The notes under the pieces: model-generated | Told to the model about the DNA's origin: nothing | Databases searched by the model: none | The model's input: only the letters and a program-made list of their open reading frames with translations | Part shown: positions 10,934 through 23,590 of the stretch, piece by piece | How positions within the stretch are numbered: the stretch's first letter is position 1 | Layout of the letters: the number at the start of each line of letters is the position of its first letter | Translations under genes and position numbers: made by a program | Assembly (NCBI GenBank): GCA_026214975.1 | Contig: JAOBSW010001150.1 | Coordinates: 62,001 to 126,000, forward strand | Reading direction: 5' to 3' | Source of the DNA: Gentiana macrophylla | Lineage: Eukaryota > Streptophyta > Magnoliopsida > Gentianales > Gentianaceae | Length of the DNA stretch: 64,000 bases

Positions 10934-12368
10934 TTATTTACAGAAATTTGAGATTTACGGTTGAATTGGTTTGTACCAGTAACTCTGTTGAACACAAACA
11001 AGATGTCGTATTTTATTCATCTTCTATTCTCTGCACAGAGATGGAAGGAAGCACCAAGGTGTATCCGAATAAGACTGTGTCTTTTGTGACATAAGTGTAC
11101 ATGCATGTTGTAGTACTGGACGTAGCATCAGTGACCGGTTAATCTCATCCCTTGGATGGAGAAGTTCGGTGGTGCAACGAATGATCAAACTAAGATTGAT
11201 CAAGTATGTTGTGATGAAAGCTGCCTCATTGAGCACAAAAGTGATGCTCCGTATAGAGCCAATGAGATTGGCTTTAAGATTTGGTTACATGCTTGAGCAA
11301 TATAGCTTGTGACACAATGACTAGGACTTGCAAATTTTCAAATTCATTCATCCTTTGATGAACATGGTGTTGTTACCAAATTCGAAATTTGGATAAAAGT
11401 ATTACGTTACTTTTATTGAGTATAGCATCAAATATTGTGATGTTGAAATGCTGAAAAGCGAAAATAAGGCTCGTGATGCCTTAAGAGTTATCAGAATGAA
11501 GATGAGAATAAACATAGCAAATGGATGAGATGTATCCGTAGTGATTGTGGTGGTGGATATGAGGTATTGTTTCATGAGTCTTGCTAAGGGCCCGGCATCA
11601 TTCATCAAACAACTACACCATACACACCTCAGTCAAGTGGTGTTGCTACATGCAAGAACCGAACTCTTAAAGAGTTGATGGGTGCTGTGTTGATAAGTTC
11701 GGGTTTACCTTAGAACTTGTGGGGGGAAGTTGTCCTCTCAGCAAAATTCATATCAATCGAGATCGCCGTAAAGAAGGATGACACCTGTATGAGTTGTGGA
11801 AAGACCGAGGTCTAGCTACAAATTCTTGGAAATGTGGGGGTGTTTGGCTATGGTATAAGTACCTAAACCAAATGTGGGGGAGTGCTTATTAGTTTCTGGT
11901 GCATAAGACCGACATCAATGATGTACATTAACACGTCATCATCGAGTCTAAGAATGTGGTGTTCCTTGCGGATATCTTTCCGTGTAAGGAAAATGTTAAA
12001 GAAGAAGCAAGCATGAGTAAGCGGACATATGAGTCTTATGAAGAGTGTGATCCTCAACAAATTGAGGAGCTACGGGCTAAGACTTCCCGATCGTTTGGTC
12101 GGATTTTCTCGACCTATATGGTAGAAAATGAACCCAAGACACATCTTTGAGGCAATGTCAATTCCAGAAACTCATTTCTGGAAAGAGGCTATAAATAGAG
12201 AAATCCATCATGCAAAACCACACTTGGGAGTTTGTTGATTTTCTACCAGGAAATAAACAACTCTGGTGCAAGTGGATCTTCAAGAGGAAGGTTGATCAAT
12301 TTATTGATAATCGTAAGGCGTTGCTGGTAGCCTGAGGGTATCGACAGAAAGAAGGCCTTGGCTTATTA
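10934..12368 (+). pseudogene. Degenerate Ty1/copia pol remnant (integrase to RT)
   Basis: No long frame survives, but translated pieces in order match copia pol. At about 11520-11580, IRSDCGGGYEVLFHES is the second-Asp region of integrase. At about 11680-11730, MGAVLISSGLP and NLWGEVVLSAKF match integrase. At about 11940-12080, NVVFLADIFPCKEN and SFGRIFSTYMVENEP match the linker. At about 12170-12360, KWIFKRK followed by GYRQKEG matches the start of RT. Many stops and frameshifts show great age. The first 300-400 bases are unassigned. RT resumes at 14198 after the solo LTR. Confidence 0.7.
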
Positions 12369-14197
12369 TGTTAGGAAAATATCATCGCAACGGAAGCGAT
12401 TTATGGATCTAGATCTATAAAATACACGTAATAAAACATTAAATCTACATCTACAAGTAAGTTGTAGAACATACCTCTTGGATCTCAAAATCCAAGTTGG
12501 AGAACCGCTATTAGGATGATCGAACAATGATGTGAAGAGCACCACGATCTTCCGTAACGTGTGATCCAAGCAATTCCCGTGGAAGGAATTCTCGACTCGA
12601 ACCCTCCGATATGCTACCGGAAAAATCACCAAGATTTTTCCCAACCCATAACCGAATATTTCTTCCTCTAATTTACTAGAGTAGTCGAAATTATGTGTTG
12701 TTTTGGCTTGGGAGAACTCTCTTTATATAGGAGAGTAATCCTTGACCTCCAAGGATTTTATAATTAATACAAAATCAATTATAATAATCCTAGTAAATAA
12801 AAGATAATCCCAAATATTCTAGAACAAATCAAGAATATTTTTATCTTTATTTCTTACCATAAATATTTATCCAATAAATATTTTATACACATGTCTTTTT
12901 AATACACAAGAAAACTAATTCCTTGCCAAAATTAGACATATGGGGCGCCACTTTCAAATATTGACCTAGTCAATATTAATTTTGCCACTACACAATAATT
13001 TGGTCCAAGATTATGGAAAATGTCTTTTCCACATATTTAATTATTTAGCCCAACCAATTTAATAGTCCACTAAACAATTAATTCACATATCGTTTTAATA
13101 AAGTCCAACATGAACTAAATTAATATTATTAGGATTCGACGTCCGAGAATATCTATGCTATATTAGGAGGCACGTCGGGGACCATGGACTAATAATCGCG
13201 ACTCCGATAAATCAAATAAATAATTATCTTATGAACAGAATAATTATATTCGATAAATCAATCACGGGAATATGCCACCATAATCCCGTGACTGCACTCC
13301 TCCGATTATAAGATTATATTTATCTCCTCACGAGAAAGTAATAAGCGTCCACTGATATAATCATTTCATATGGATTAATCCTCCATGATTATTCATTCTA
13401 AATCGGGAAGTTACCGTTAACCCTTTTCGAGAACATCTTGTCCTTACTTACCATTAACCCCTAGTGATCAATAATTCAAATAACTCTTTGGTAGCTAATC
13501 GATTGTAATATGAATCCCATGGATCGATCAATGTCTAGGATTAACTCATAAGGGAACTGTCTATCTACTTCCATAAATGGAAAGAATGGATTCCGTATCT
13601 GTGATAACACAGACTACTCACTCAATCTAGTACAATGCCAAGATGGGGTAATTCGGATCATGGACTCGAGTGTAATCCTTAACCGTCAAGTCAAACCTCA
13701 TACTCGATTCAAGCGTTCATTGTGATCACCTCGGGATTAAGATATATCCATAATATGATCATCTAATGATTCGATAAGACTTCTCAATTACGGAATTATA
13801 TTGAGAACTCGGATCAAATCGGTCCGATTACTATATGATATATCTATCATATATAAATGCCCCATTAGGTTTCCTTAACCGAAAGTCCGGATAAGACGAT
13901 CACACCTATCGTGTTATGGGCGCATTAATAGTATGTTAAAGGGGAGACCCGATACTCTCGATTAACTTTACTACGGACTAATTGTATTTTAAGTACATCT
14001 TCACTAACTCAATCCTCCCGTGTATATCTCATACACTAAGTTAAGTGATTACATAAACGATATACTCAGGGTTTTCTGTAGTGTAAATACTATTGTCACA
14101 TCGGTGATTATGAGAATAATAAATATGAATAATAATATCATTTCATTTATTAAATAAAACAATTACAAAAATTGTCTTTCGGGCATCACACCTAACA
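12369..14197 (-). mobile_element. Solo LTR, same family as the LARD at 21316-27772
   Basis: A 1829 bp LTR runs from TGTTAGGTGTGATGCCCG (minus strand, at 14197) to TTTTCCTAACA (at 12369). It is bounded by the perfect 5 bp duplication TATTA at 12364-12368 and 14198-14202. The minus-strand start and the shared interior match the LTRs at 21316 and 26273. It sits in the dead copia RT. Solo LTRs arise by recombination between the two LTRs of a complete insertion. Confidence 0.9.
12737..12757. promoter_or_regulatory. Promoter-proximal palindrome in solo LTR
   Basis: AATCCTTG and CAAGGATT are separated by 5 bases. The palindrome directly abuts the minus-strand TATATAA region (about 12723-12729). The same structure is present in both LARD LTRs. 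Confidence 0.6.
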
Positions 14198-14306
14198 TAT
14201 TACTCACCAGTTACGTGAATTACTTATATAAGGTTCTACAATTCATACCATTGCATCTACTGCTGACTTAAAAGATTCATCAGAGACACCAGTTGGATTT
14301 GTAAAA
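14198..14306 (+). pseudogene. Copia RT remnant, continuation
   Basis: Directly after the solo LTR the frame resumes as YYSPVT followed by a partly recognisable RT palm region. This shows that the LTR split the conserved (D)TYSPV block of copia RT. It is heavily decayed and ends at the next insertion (14312). Confidence 0.6.
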
Positions 14307-14311
14307 TGCCT

Positions 14312-16262
14312 TGATCGCGTGTAAGTCGCTTAATATCAGCAAGAGGACAAGGTCAATCATAGTATAGCAAGGGCGAGTCAAAGTCGATCCCACATAGACT
14401 ATTTTTTAACTATGTTAAACACCACCACAATTTGTAGGTCAACCAGATAGGGGTGGTCATTGACCAACATAAACAAACAGTAAATAAAAGAGATGCAAAT
14501 AAACCAATAGTCAATCACATATTGAAAAGGCATTAACTAAACTATTCATAACTAATCTCCCTCTAATCCTTATCTGATCCATAATTGTAATTAAGCTACG
14601 GGTGCAGTCTCCTAACCCTATCTACTTCCACAGTAAGGACAGCAGACAATCAATGTGCAGTTAACATCCTTACTTGGTTGTATTAACCCACACGCAATAA
14701 GTTCTAAAGAGTGCTGGCTCAAGACCGAGAACCTCCCTAAGCAGCTATCGACTATGACTAGCATGTTCCTAGGGATTGATCCAGACTATGTCCTAACTAA
14801 TACTTCACTAACACTCCTTCATGTTATTTTACAATGACATTCATTTAGTTGATCATGCTAAGAACATTTAAATTAAATATTTCGAGCAACGTAGCTGACG
14901 CTGAACCACAAGATTAGGATTTACTGGGCTTCGAGGTTAGTCGATAAAGACCGTCATCTAATCAAGAGAACGCAACCCATAATTATGCGTATAATATGAA
15001 CGAATCGAATAATAATGATTATGGTTAGTTTAATTAATTCATAGTTGATTATATGCTAGCATAATATAGATTTATCATGAGAACATGATAAAATCTAAGA
15101 TACGAAATGAAATATTGGAATATATCTTACCCATAACAAAGAACGGATCTACCCTCAATTCTCTCTCCCTCCGGCGATTTGAATTGATCCGTGACGAATA
15201 TAAACCAAGCACAATTCAATAATGAAGAACTCATGATTTATTTGCAAGAAAGAAAAGAAAAGAAAATTTTATTCCCAAAAGACTACATTGTAGCTAGTTC
15301 ATGAAGAACTAGAAGAAGAGATGAGGATCCCTGCGCTTTCTACGGTTGGTTGCCCCCAAACCAAATATGAATTACATTCAGGTGGGTAAGGGGTTGGTTT
15401 GACCGTATGGTTTAACGAGCCCACACATGTATTAAGTTAGAAGTTAGGTAGCCAGTCAACATTTCTTCCTCGTGCCTTATATGACTAGTCTTAAAAGTTG
15501 CACAGTCAATCGAAAAGGAGTGAAAACTAGTTAACCCCATATTTTGCACGAAGATGGATGATTACAATTTCACAGCCTCAATGGATTTATATAGGTGTAT
15601 AAACCGATTTAGGGTAAAACCAAATCCTTGGAGGATAAGAAAACATGCTTCTGGAAGATTTAAGGAGCTCGATGACTCGGCAGCTACTCCCGATTAATCG
15701 AGGGTGTTTTTGTCCTTTTCCTTCTTCCGACTTAACTTGGAAGGTTCTAGAATGCCCTAGGTCCAATCCTTTCATCAACTTTGGTATTTTGACACGAACT
15801 TGGCCTACGTAACTCCGATTATCGTAAATCAAAGTGCATTGGAATCCATGTTTAAAGTCCTACAATGTTCATGTAGAAGTACAAGCCCAATGTGTCTTGT
15901 AAGGCATCATAAACAGCGTAGCAAGCTCACCAATAAGATTCTCAGGTCGAATCTACGCTCAAAACACGTCAACCTTCAGTTTGGTTCACTTCTTTATCAA
16001 TTGAATCTCATATTCAACCAAAATGATGCTCCAAACACTCGTTCATATGTCAATAAATCCATAACACACATAGTAGCTTCCATTTCCGACAAATAACGCA
16101 TATAACACACGGTTAATACGCATAATACAAATTTAGTCACCCCGGACATGGCTTAATCACATTTAGCTAATTAACCCATGATTTCATACATATTATCACC
16201 ATTGATAATACAAATCCAAGTTAAGTTGATGGTAAAATATGATACCATGTTGACCGTCATCA
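14312..16262 (-). mobile_element. Solo LTR of an Athila-like element
   Basis: A 1951 bp LTR. The minus strand starts TGATGACGGTCAACATGG at 16262 and ends CGCGATCA at 14312. It is flanked by the perfect duplication TGCCT at 14307-14311 and 16263-16267. The start TGATGACGGTC is shared with the Athila-like LTR at 16373-17297. Its R/U5 end (around 14330-14400, GTCGATCCC) resembles 30690-30790. No internal region remains. Confidence 0.85.
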
Positions 16263-16267
16263 TGCCT

Positions 16268-16372
16268 CCCTTAAGGCAATTTGTGGGGGACTGGTTCTTG
16301 ATGTGGTGTAGAGTATGCCAGCACAGGTGATATATCTGCTGGCAGAGTTAGCCCTGTTTGAATTACATTAAT
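16268..16372. other. Short remnant between two LTRs
   Basis: About 105 bp, probably the next piece of the dead copia pol. It contains a G-rich AATTTGTGGGGGACTGG. Too short to assign. Confidence 0.3.
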
Positions 16373-17297
16373 TTACGATGACGATATAATAAGTTGATCA
16401 GGTTTATTACTCGTTTTTATGACAATCAGATAACTAGACATAGCCGAAGTCGTTCACAGAAAATTCCTAGAATCTAAGTGGCTTGCTCCAGCCGTTAAGA
16501 CCGCGGCTCCAGCTTGACCGGCGATTCTAGAATTTTCTCGTAAAACGTCTTCATACGGCTTAGATCTACATTAATATGGGTTCGCTAATTACTACATCGT
16601 GAAATCAATACATAAACGACTACTGCATAACAAGATAAAATAGATCTACGAATAAAGATAGCATTTATAAGTAGGCTTTACCCTCGACGATGAGCGTGAC
16701 TCCCATTCCTCGATGCGATCCCTAACCGGAGAATCTATCGACTCCGTAATGAAAGAACATAAAGAAAACAAAGAAAAACTATATAGATAATACAAGCGTA
16801 TTGTATTTTGCTATGTATTTTCGGTGTGTGAAAATAATGAATGAATGGCGGCCTTATATAGGTGTTTCTGGCCGACTTAAAACCATCTTGAAACCCTAGG
16901 AAGTACCGTTTCGAAACCCTAAAGCGGCGGAGTACATTGACGATTTTGCCTCAGCGAACTGGGCAGTTTGACCCGGCAAAATGGGCTTTTGTCCCGGTTT
17001 CATTCGCACTTCATTTTACTCCGTTCCACGATCCGTGCTATGTTGGGCTTTTTCAGTATTTTGCTCCAGATTTCCTTCCACGTCACTTGAGATTTTCCGG
17101 AACCTATAATTATGATAAATATCGAGCAGTAAAACATATTCCGGGGCTTAAAATGCATAAATACCAAATCACTATTCACAAATCACACAACATTAATTAA
17201 GCACTATAAACACGTGATTCGACGTAAAATAATATAACATTATGCTCCTTTTAGGCAAAATGTTGATGACAAAAGGGTATATATTAGACCGTCATCA
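16373..17297 (-). repeat. 3' LTR of Athila-like element (truncated)
   Basis: The minus strand starts TGATGACGGTCTAATATA immediately after the PPT. A TATATAA lies at about 16854-16860. From about 16368 to 17103 it matches 31258-31952 closely. The section equivalent to 30682-31257 is missing. Confidence 0.8.
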
Positions 17298-17313
17298 ACT
17301 ACCCCCCACTTAG
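17298..17313 (-). other. Polypurine tract of Athila-like element
   Basis: The minus strand reads AAGTGGGGGGTAGT directly before the LTR start TGATGACG. The purine tract primes plus-strand DNA synthesis. Confidence 0.8.
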
Positions 17314-18729
17314 ACTTAGATCGTCCGAAACAAAGCATCAGTAAAATATTCCCATAGAAAACATTTTCCATGGTCATCCCATAGTTTTACAAGAAATCCG
17401 TGTTGACTCATACAAACGCATACTCATAAGTCATCCATTATTCAATACTTTCTATGAATCAAAGTGATGTGTGCATGTGTATTCAGTTTTATATAATCGT
17501 AGCAAGATTAAAGTTTATGCCAACTTCGCAATCTCAACCTACCAACATCAACATTCTCACTTCCTCCGCCTCGCGTGGGTAAAGACATGGAGCAATAAAC
17601 AAGAGCCTCATTTAAATATTTTATGGACTTGGAGACCGAGTACTACTCAAAGGCCTCTACAAATTTGAATTGCCGTGTTTTCATATGCAAAAGTATTGAC
17701 ACTTCTCAAGAAAGATACTTGCTTTGGTGGGTGCCAAGCAAGAATCCCCTATCTCGGATTAGTCAACAACCTTGAATATTGCTAAAAGCTCGAGGCTACT
17801 TTGACAACGTTTCGACATGCCCGGTGTTTAATGCAAATATTAGAACGCATAAATGGTTCTCAAGCTTATTACTCATTTGTGATGGCGAAGCTTAGAATAC
17901 ATCAATGAGATAAATATCGACACTAAGTCCTTATAACCAATTATCTCTGTATGTACACATTAATTCTTCGATTATTATCATTCGCGTGTAAACCGAAGAT
18001 CCAAAGATTAAGTAATCAAATAATAAATAACTACTTGCAATCGATAAGCATGAATATCCTTAAATTAGCTCACACAAGTATAATATGATCACGTACTCAT
18101 GCAACTAGGTTCCTTTCTCACTAAATCCAATGTTAAGAATTCTCGATTCTAAGGAGAAATAGTTTATTCAGTTTTTTTAATCCCCCGTTTCACCCCATTT
18201 CAATTATAAGTTTCTAGGTTTATAGCTAACTCTCCTTACTCCCCCACTTAAATTCGACATTTTCCTCAATGAGAAAATAAAAGGAGAAATAAGAAAAGGA
18301 CTTAGCTCTAAAGCGGTTCTCAAGTAGGAAGGAGAGTGTAGGGTGATCCTTTCATAGTGTAGAGAAGTTAATGGCTTTGTGGAAACAAACCAAAATAACA
18401 AACTCCACGAAACCGTCAGTAACATGTCAATGGAAGTGATAAAATAATTTGGCAGTAATTATGTATAATATCCAAAAACAATTTGAGCCACTTTATTTTA
18501 TACAACCAATGACAAGAAATTAAAGGGTAACAAAACAAACTACCGAACTCACATGGTGGCCATCAAGGAAAAAACCTCACTTATTCGAACTTAGGCTCGG
18601 AACATGGCGAGATGAAAAAACCTCAATAGTCTCTATGCTACTTTATTTGTAGAAAATAAAAAACTAAAAGAATGTTTAAGAAATAGTTACGAGGTTATAG
18701 TCGTCACTCGACTTTATTTCCATGATGGT
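17314..18729 (-). other. Athila 3' non-coding tail
   Basis: About 1.4 kb between integrase and PPT. Frames are short and show no domain. Athila elements often carry an env-like ORF or a long non-coding stretch here. I see no recognisable env-like protein. Confidence 0.5.
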
Positions 18730-18945
18730 CTAAGTATATGTCGGATCTTCCAGAGTAAAGACTTCCTCCTCTTTATCAAAAGCAGTATCTGGGTAATGAT
18801 TCAATCGGTGCCCATTAACCACAAAGGTTGTGTGATCTTTAAGATTAATTACCTCTACAGCTCTAGAAGGAAAAACTTTACTGACTTGATAAGGGCCATA
18901 CCACCGTGATTTGAACTTGCCCCGTATTTAATCATTAATTTTCAA
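18730..18945 (-). pseudogene. Athila integrase C-terminal domain remnant
   Basis: The minus-strand reading gives GKFKSRWYGPYQVSKVFPS, AVEVINLKD and FVVNGHRLNHY, which is the GPY/F-type C-terminal domain of gypsy integrase. The block between this and the catalytic core at 18955 is missing: the frame jumps from SNGGIHL straight to the C-terminal domain. This indicates an internal deletion of the core's second half, including the catalytic Glu. Confidence 0.75.
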
Positions 18946-18954
18946 ATTACTCTT

Positions 18955-19425
18955 TCATAAATGGATCCCACCATTGCTAATAATGGGACGAGGATTCCAA
19001 ACGCGTAAAGATATTTTCTTTAGAAACCGCAATACAACTTTTGCGTCGTTAGTGGGTGAAGCAATGGCCTCAACCCATTTGGATACATAGTCATTTGCTA
19101 CTAAGAAATAGCGATTTGAAATAGAAGACGTGAAAGGTCCCACAAAATCAATTTCCCACACACCAAAGAGCTCCACTTCTAGGATAAACTTTAGTGGCAT
19201 TTCATTCCTTTTTGAGATATTGCCCGTCATTGGGCAGGAATGACAGGCTGTAGCGTAGTCATTGCCAGTTTTGTAAAGATTGGGCCAGTAAAAACCACAT
19301 TGGAGGACTTTCGCAGCCATCTTGTCTCCTCTAAAGTGTCCTCCTCCCTCGTGAGCATGGCAGTGTTTGAGTATATCATTGAATTCACTCTCAGGAACAC
19401 ATCTCCTGAACACATTGTCGAGCAT
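18955..19425 (-). pseudogene. Athila integrase, zinc domain and core N-terminal part
   Basis: A 156-residue frame. Residues about 20-70 form the HHCC zinc domain ([23 protein letters not shown]). The core follows with [15 protein letters not shown], where the Asp of IDF is the first catalytic residue. The second catalytic site reads IISNGGIHL where ISDGGTHF is expected, so the essential Asp is Asn here. The frame ends 3-4 residues later at a deletion. It is downstream of the RNase H frame, in the normal order, and is non-functional by inspection. Confidence 0.85.
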
Positions 19426-19443
19426 AGCTTAAAAAGGTAAGGA

Positions 19444-19902
19444 TCATCCAAAGTAGTAATGTCTAAGGTCTGCAAAGAATATTCTCTTTTGCTGCCTGGA
19501 GAATTCTGGTGGCTGATATCTCGCGGATAAGTAGTTCACTATATGTTTAAACCATGGTTGTTGCTCCGCATCCTCAACCTCTTCACAGCGTGACAATATC
19601 GCTGCGCAACCACCATTTCCGGGAAGGGTAGAGATGGAGAATAATTGTTCGTCAGGAAATGTCTCTCCAATCTTAGGCAATTGCTCATTGTCCTGTATTT
19701 GTAAACTGGAAAGATGATCCGCAACACGATTCTCAGACCCTTTCTTATCTCGGATTTCTACATCAAACTCTTGAAGTAGTAAAATCCATCTCAGCAATCT
19801 CGGCTTGGAATCTTGTTTTGCCAATAGGTACTTGAGGTGCATGGTCGATCCATCTTGTGACTTTAGATCCCACAAGGTAAGATCTAAATTTGTTAAACGC
19901 AA
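19444..19902 (-). pseudogene. Athila RNase H C-terminal region and linker
   Basis: The 152-residue frame begins within the RNase H ([42 protein letters not shown], which carries the last catalytic Asp region) and runs into the RH-integrase linker. It overlaps the end of the RT frame in another phase, so a frameshift lies near 19860. Family and position are clear. Confidence 0.82.
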
Positions 19903-21190
19903 AGATGACAGCCAGAAGTTCTTTTTCAGTGGTCGCGTAATTCCTTTGCGTAGAGTTTAAAGTGCGACTAAAGTAGTAGATAGGTTGAAATATCTTATCT
20001 TTCCTTTGTCCAAGGGCCGCACCTACCGCAGTGACGCTTGCATCACACATTAACTCGAAAGGCAGATTCCAGTCGGGTGCAATTAAAATTAATGCAGTGA
20101 TAAGCATCTTTTTAAGCGCATTAAAGGCTTTGGTACACTCACTTGTAAACTCAAACGGAACATCCTTGGCCAAAAGCTCAGTGAGAGGTCTAGAGATTAA
20201 GGAAAAGTCCGTCACAAACCGGCGGTAAAATCCTGCATGGCCAAGAAAACCTCGCAATGTCTTAAGATTGGTTGGTGGGGGAAGCTTTTCGATCTCCTCC
20301 ACTTTTCCTATATCTACCTCTATACTGTTCCTTGAAATACGGTGGCCAAGTACTTTGCCATCAGTAACCCTCAGTTGACATTTCTCCCAGTTAAGCACCA
20401 GATTAATCTCCTCGCATCTCTTTAACACTCTAGCTAGATGCGTGAGACATGAATCGAAATCATTTCCAAATACGGAGAAATCATCAATGAAGATCTCCAG
20501 GAAATCTTCAACCATATCAACAAACAAAGACATAATGCATCTTTGAAATATTGCTAGAGCGTTGCACAAACCAAAGAACATTCTGTTATAAGCAAAGGTT
20601 CCATATGAACATGTAAATGTGGTCTTCTCATGATCCTCGGGTGAGATATGAATTTGATAGTATCCCGAGTAACCGTCGAGGAAACCATAAAATGCATGTC
20701 CGCTCAGTCTCTCGAGAATTTGATCAATGAATGGAAGAGGGAAATGGTCTTTACGAGTTACATCGTTCAACTTCCTAAAGTCTATGCACACCCTATGACT
20801 GGTGATAAGTCTGACGGGAATCAACTCATCGAACTCATTTGCTTGTACCGTAAAACCTCCCTTCTTAGGAACTATGTGGATGGGGCTTACCCATTCACTA
20901 TGAAAAATAGGGAAGATTATTCCCATTTCTAGCATCTTTATGACTTCGTCCCATACCACGTATTTTAATTTAGGTGTCAACCTTCTTTGAGGTTGTGCAA
21001 CCGCTTTCTTTTTAGGGTCCATGGAGATTTTATGCATGCAAATGCTACGGCTAATGCCTTTGACATCGGCCATTGTCCATCCAAAAGCTCTGCGATACTT
21101 TCTCAGTATTCTCATCAGCTTTTCTTCTTCTATCTCAGTCAAGAAGGAAAAAATTATGAGATGCAGGGTCTCATCTTGCAGAAAACACAT
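19763..21190 (-). pseudogene. Athila-like reverse transcriptase-RNase H
   Basis: A 475-residue frame, the longest in the window. RT blocks in order: CIDFRKLNDVTRKDHFPLPF, FYGFLDGYSGYYQI, RMFFGLCNALAIFQRC, then catalytic FIDDFSVFG, then LGHRISRNSIEVD and FLGHAGFYRRFV. RNase H starts with MCDASVTAVGAALGQ and [16 protein letters not shown], which contain catalytic Asp and Glu. The wording FLDGYSGY and DDFSVFG is typical of Athila. The first Met (21190) is inside the pol N-terminal region. Upstream sequence is cut off by the LARD at 21316, with the protease on its other side. The frame is open but lacks flanking partners. Confidence 0.92.
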
Positions 21191-21315
21191 ACTTTAAATG
21201 CGCAGGTAAGGGTTTTAACGTTAGGTTGACAGGAGGCTCTTCTAATGACGTCTTAAGCCCTTGTCCGGTTAGCTTTAGTTCAAAGAACTTATGCCATGCC
21301 GGGATATGATATTAC

Positions 21316-23112
21316 TATTAGGTGTAGTGCCCGAAAGACAATTATGTAATTGTTTTAGGACATAATTAATAATTCATCTTATTATATGCATGTGTGCTTA
21401 TGATTAAGACACTACTGAAAACCCTAAGTACCTCGTTTATGTAATCACATAACTCAGTGTATGGCTATACACAAGAGGATTGAGTTAGTGAGATGTACTT
21501 AAAATTAACTTAGTCCATAGCGTTGATTAATCGATGCGGGTCTCATGATTAATATGCTAATAATGCGCTTGAGAACACTTTACGGTGTGACAGTCTTATC
21601 CGGAATGTCGGTAATAGGGTACCTAGTGGGGCATTTATATATTATGATAATCATATAGGGCTGGACCGATTTGATTTGAGTTCTCGATATAATTCCGTAA
21701 TCGAGAAGTCTTATCGAATCACAAGATGATCATATATGGATTAATCTCAATCCTGCGGTGATCACAGACAACTGCTTAGACTGGGGTAGAGTTTGATGTG
21801 TTAGTAAGGATAACTTCGTAGTATGTGGTCGAACACTTCTCGTTGGCTCTATTCTAGAATGAGTGAGTAGTCTGTGTTATCACAGATATGGAATCCATTC
21901 CTTCCCCCGGGAAGTAGACAGACAGTTCCCTTATTTGTTAACTCTAGAAACTGATCGATCGGCCGAGTTCATATTATATTAGATGTGAACTAATTGATCA
22001 CTAGGAGTTAATGGTAAATAATGTTAATATGTTTCGAGAAGGGTTTACGGAAATATCCTGATTCGAAGAGAACAGTCTATGGAGGATTTATCCGTATGTA
22101 ACGATTATATCAGTGGACGCTTTCGACTCATAAATTGAGTGTAAGTTATCTATTTTCGATAGAGTTCAGTTTCGGGTTTATCGTGGTGTAATCCCGGAAT
22201 TAATAGGTTGGATATAATTATTCTGTCTGATGAATAATTTTTATTCGATTTATTGTAGCTACTGAATATAGGTCCATGGTCCCCGACATGGCTCCCAAAA
22301 TAGCATAATTAGTTTTCTCGTCGTTTCGCATCACTTATAATTAAATAGTGGATTCGGCTATTTAATTTGATATGTGGATTAATTGTTTAGTTGGACTAGA
22401 TAATTAAATACATGGAAAAGAAATTTTTCGTGGACTCGGCCCAATATGTGTGTAAAATGCGTGGCCCTTATTTCTAGGGTATTTGGGGCGCATTTTTTGT
22501 CACATAATTATTAAGAAATTAGTTTACTTGGATAATTATTTAATGTGTGATTTATCATTTATTTGTTAATTGATAATTAATGGAATATTAGATAATAATA
22601 TGATTTATCCTAATTTGTTTGGGATAATCATTTTATTTATCTTTTATTTGGAATAATGATTAATGTAATAATTATCTCTTAATTATTTAATCCTTGGAGG
22701 ACAAGGATTACTCTCCTATATAAAGAGAGTTCTGCCAAGCCTTTTGACACAACATACATCACGCCTATTTCATAAGAATATAGCTTGGAATTTTCGGCTA
22801 TAGTTCTTTGGTTTCGAGTTGGAATAATCTTCGGGATTATTCCGGTAGCATATCAAGGAGGTCGGTGGCGGAAACACCATCCACCTGGTGTTCTTTGGGA
22901 GACACACATTGGAAAGGTGTGGCTTCTCGATACACATGTTCTAGGAGACTTATGGTTCTTGGAGTTAAGCACCATTTAAAGGTTGGCTCTAAACCCCTTG
23001 TGAGTTTAGATCTTTAATTTGTGTTCTTTGTTTTTCGTTTAGATCTAGATCGATGCATTCGGCTGCGTAATCGGGTCAATCTATGATTGATCCGGCGATA
23101 TTACATCTAACA
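21316..23112 (+). repeat. LARD 5' LTR
   Basis: A 1797 bp LTR starting TATTAGGTGTAGTGCCCG (the family consensus start TGTTAGG has TA here, a likely mutation) and ending ATTACATCTAACA before the PBS. TATATAAA lies at 22717-22724, preceded by a 9 bp-arm palindrome at 22688-22710. Confidence 0.88.
22688..22710. promoter_or_regulatory. Perfect palindrome abutting the LARD TATA box
   Basis: TAATCCTTG and CAAGGATTA form perfect 9 bp arms around a 5-base spacer. The palindrome is 6 bases upstream of TATATAAA, which is itself flanked by CTCTC/GAGAG. It is repeated at 27638-27660 and, with 8 bp arms, at 12737-12757. Confidence 0.7.
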
Positions 23113-23114
23113 AG

Positions 23115-23126
23115 TGGTATCGAGCC
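23115..23126 (+). other. LARD primer-binding site
   Basis: TGGTATCGAGCC lies two bases after the LTR end. It matches the initiator tRNA-Met PBS class (usual form TGGTATCAGAGCC) with one base missing. Confidence 0.8.
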
Positions 23127-23571
23127 ATTGATTTAACGATCAAAGTATATAATTTCGAGATCTTGGAGTGGAAAAGCATGTTTCGGTGTTTTTATTTCGT
23201 TGTTTTTGGAAAATTCAAAATTTATCATGATGCATGCTTGTGATTGTTGTGGTTGAAGAGATGGATTGGGTTGGTATTGTTTACCCGTAGATCTATTTTG
23301 TAGCTCCTTTGTTTAGTAACAATTGAGCATAGGATTTATTTTTTTATGTCTTTTCTCGAAAATTATGTGTAAAAGTAGCATCTTTTATTATAATTTTATT
23401 GTTACAGGCTCGAAAGAGGAAGATCTTGAAGAAAAATTGAAGATCGTGAAACCCAAGCGTATGAGCGAGGAGAAGCGGTTAAAAACTTTTTTTCATCTGA
23501 CTACTGAGGACTTTCTGCTATAAGTCCTGTTTATGAACCTAGCATGCGACTAGGGTTTTCAGTAATTTGTA

Positions 23572-23590
23572 CATATATATATATATATAT
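23572..23590. repeat. AT dinucleotide microsatellite
   Basis: An uninterrupted run of about nine AT units within the LARD interior. Confidence 0.9.

Noticed and set aside
16268..16372. Possible polypurine tract in plus orientation (GTGGGGGACTGG)
   Set aside because: No LTR start follows; more likely a remnant of the dead copia.
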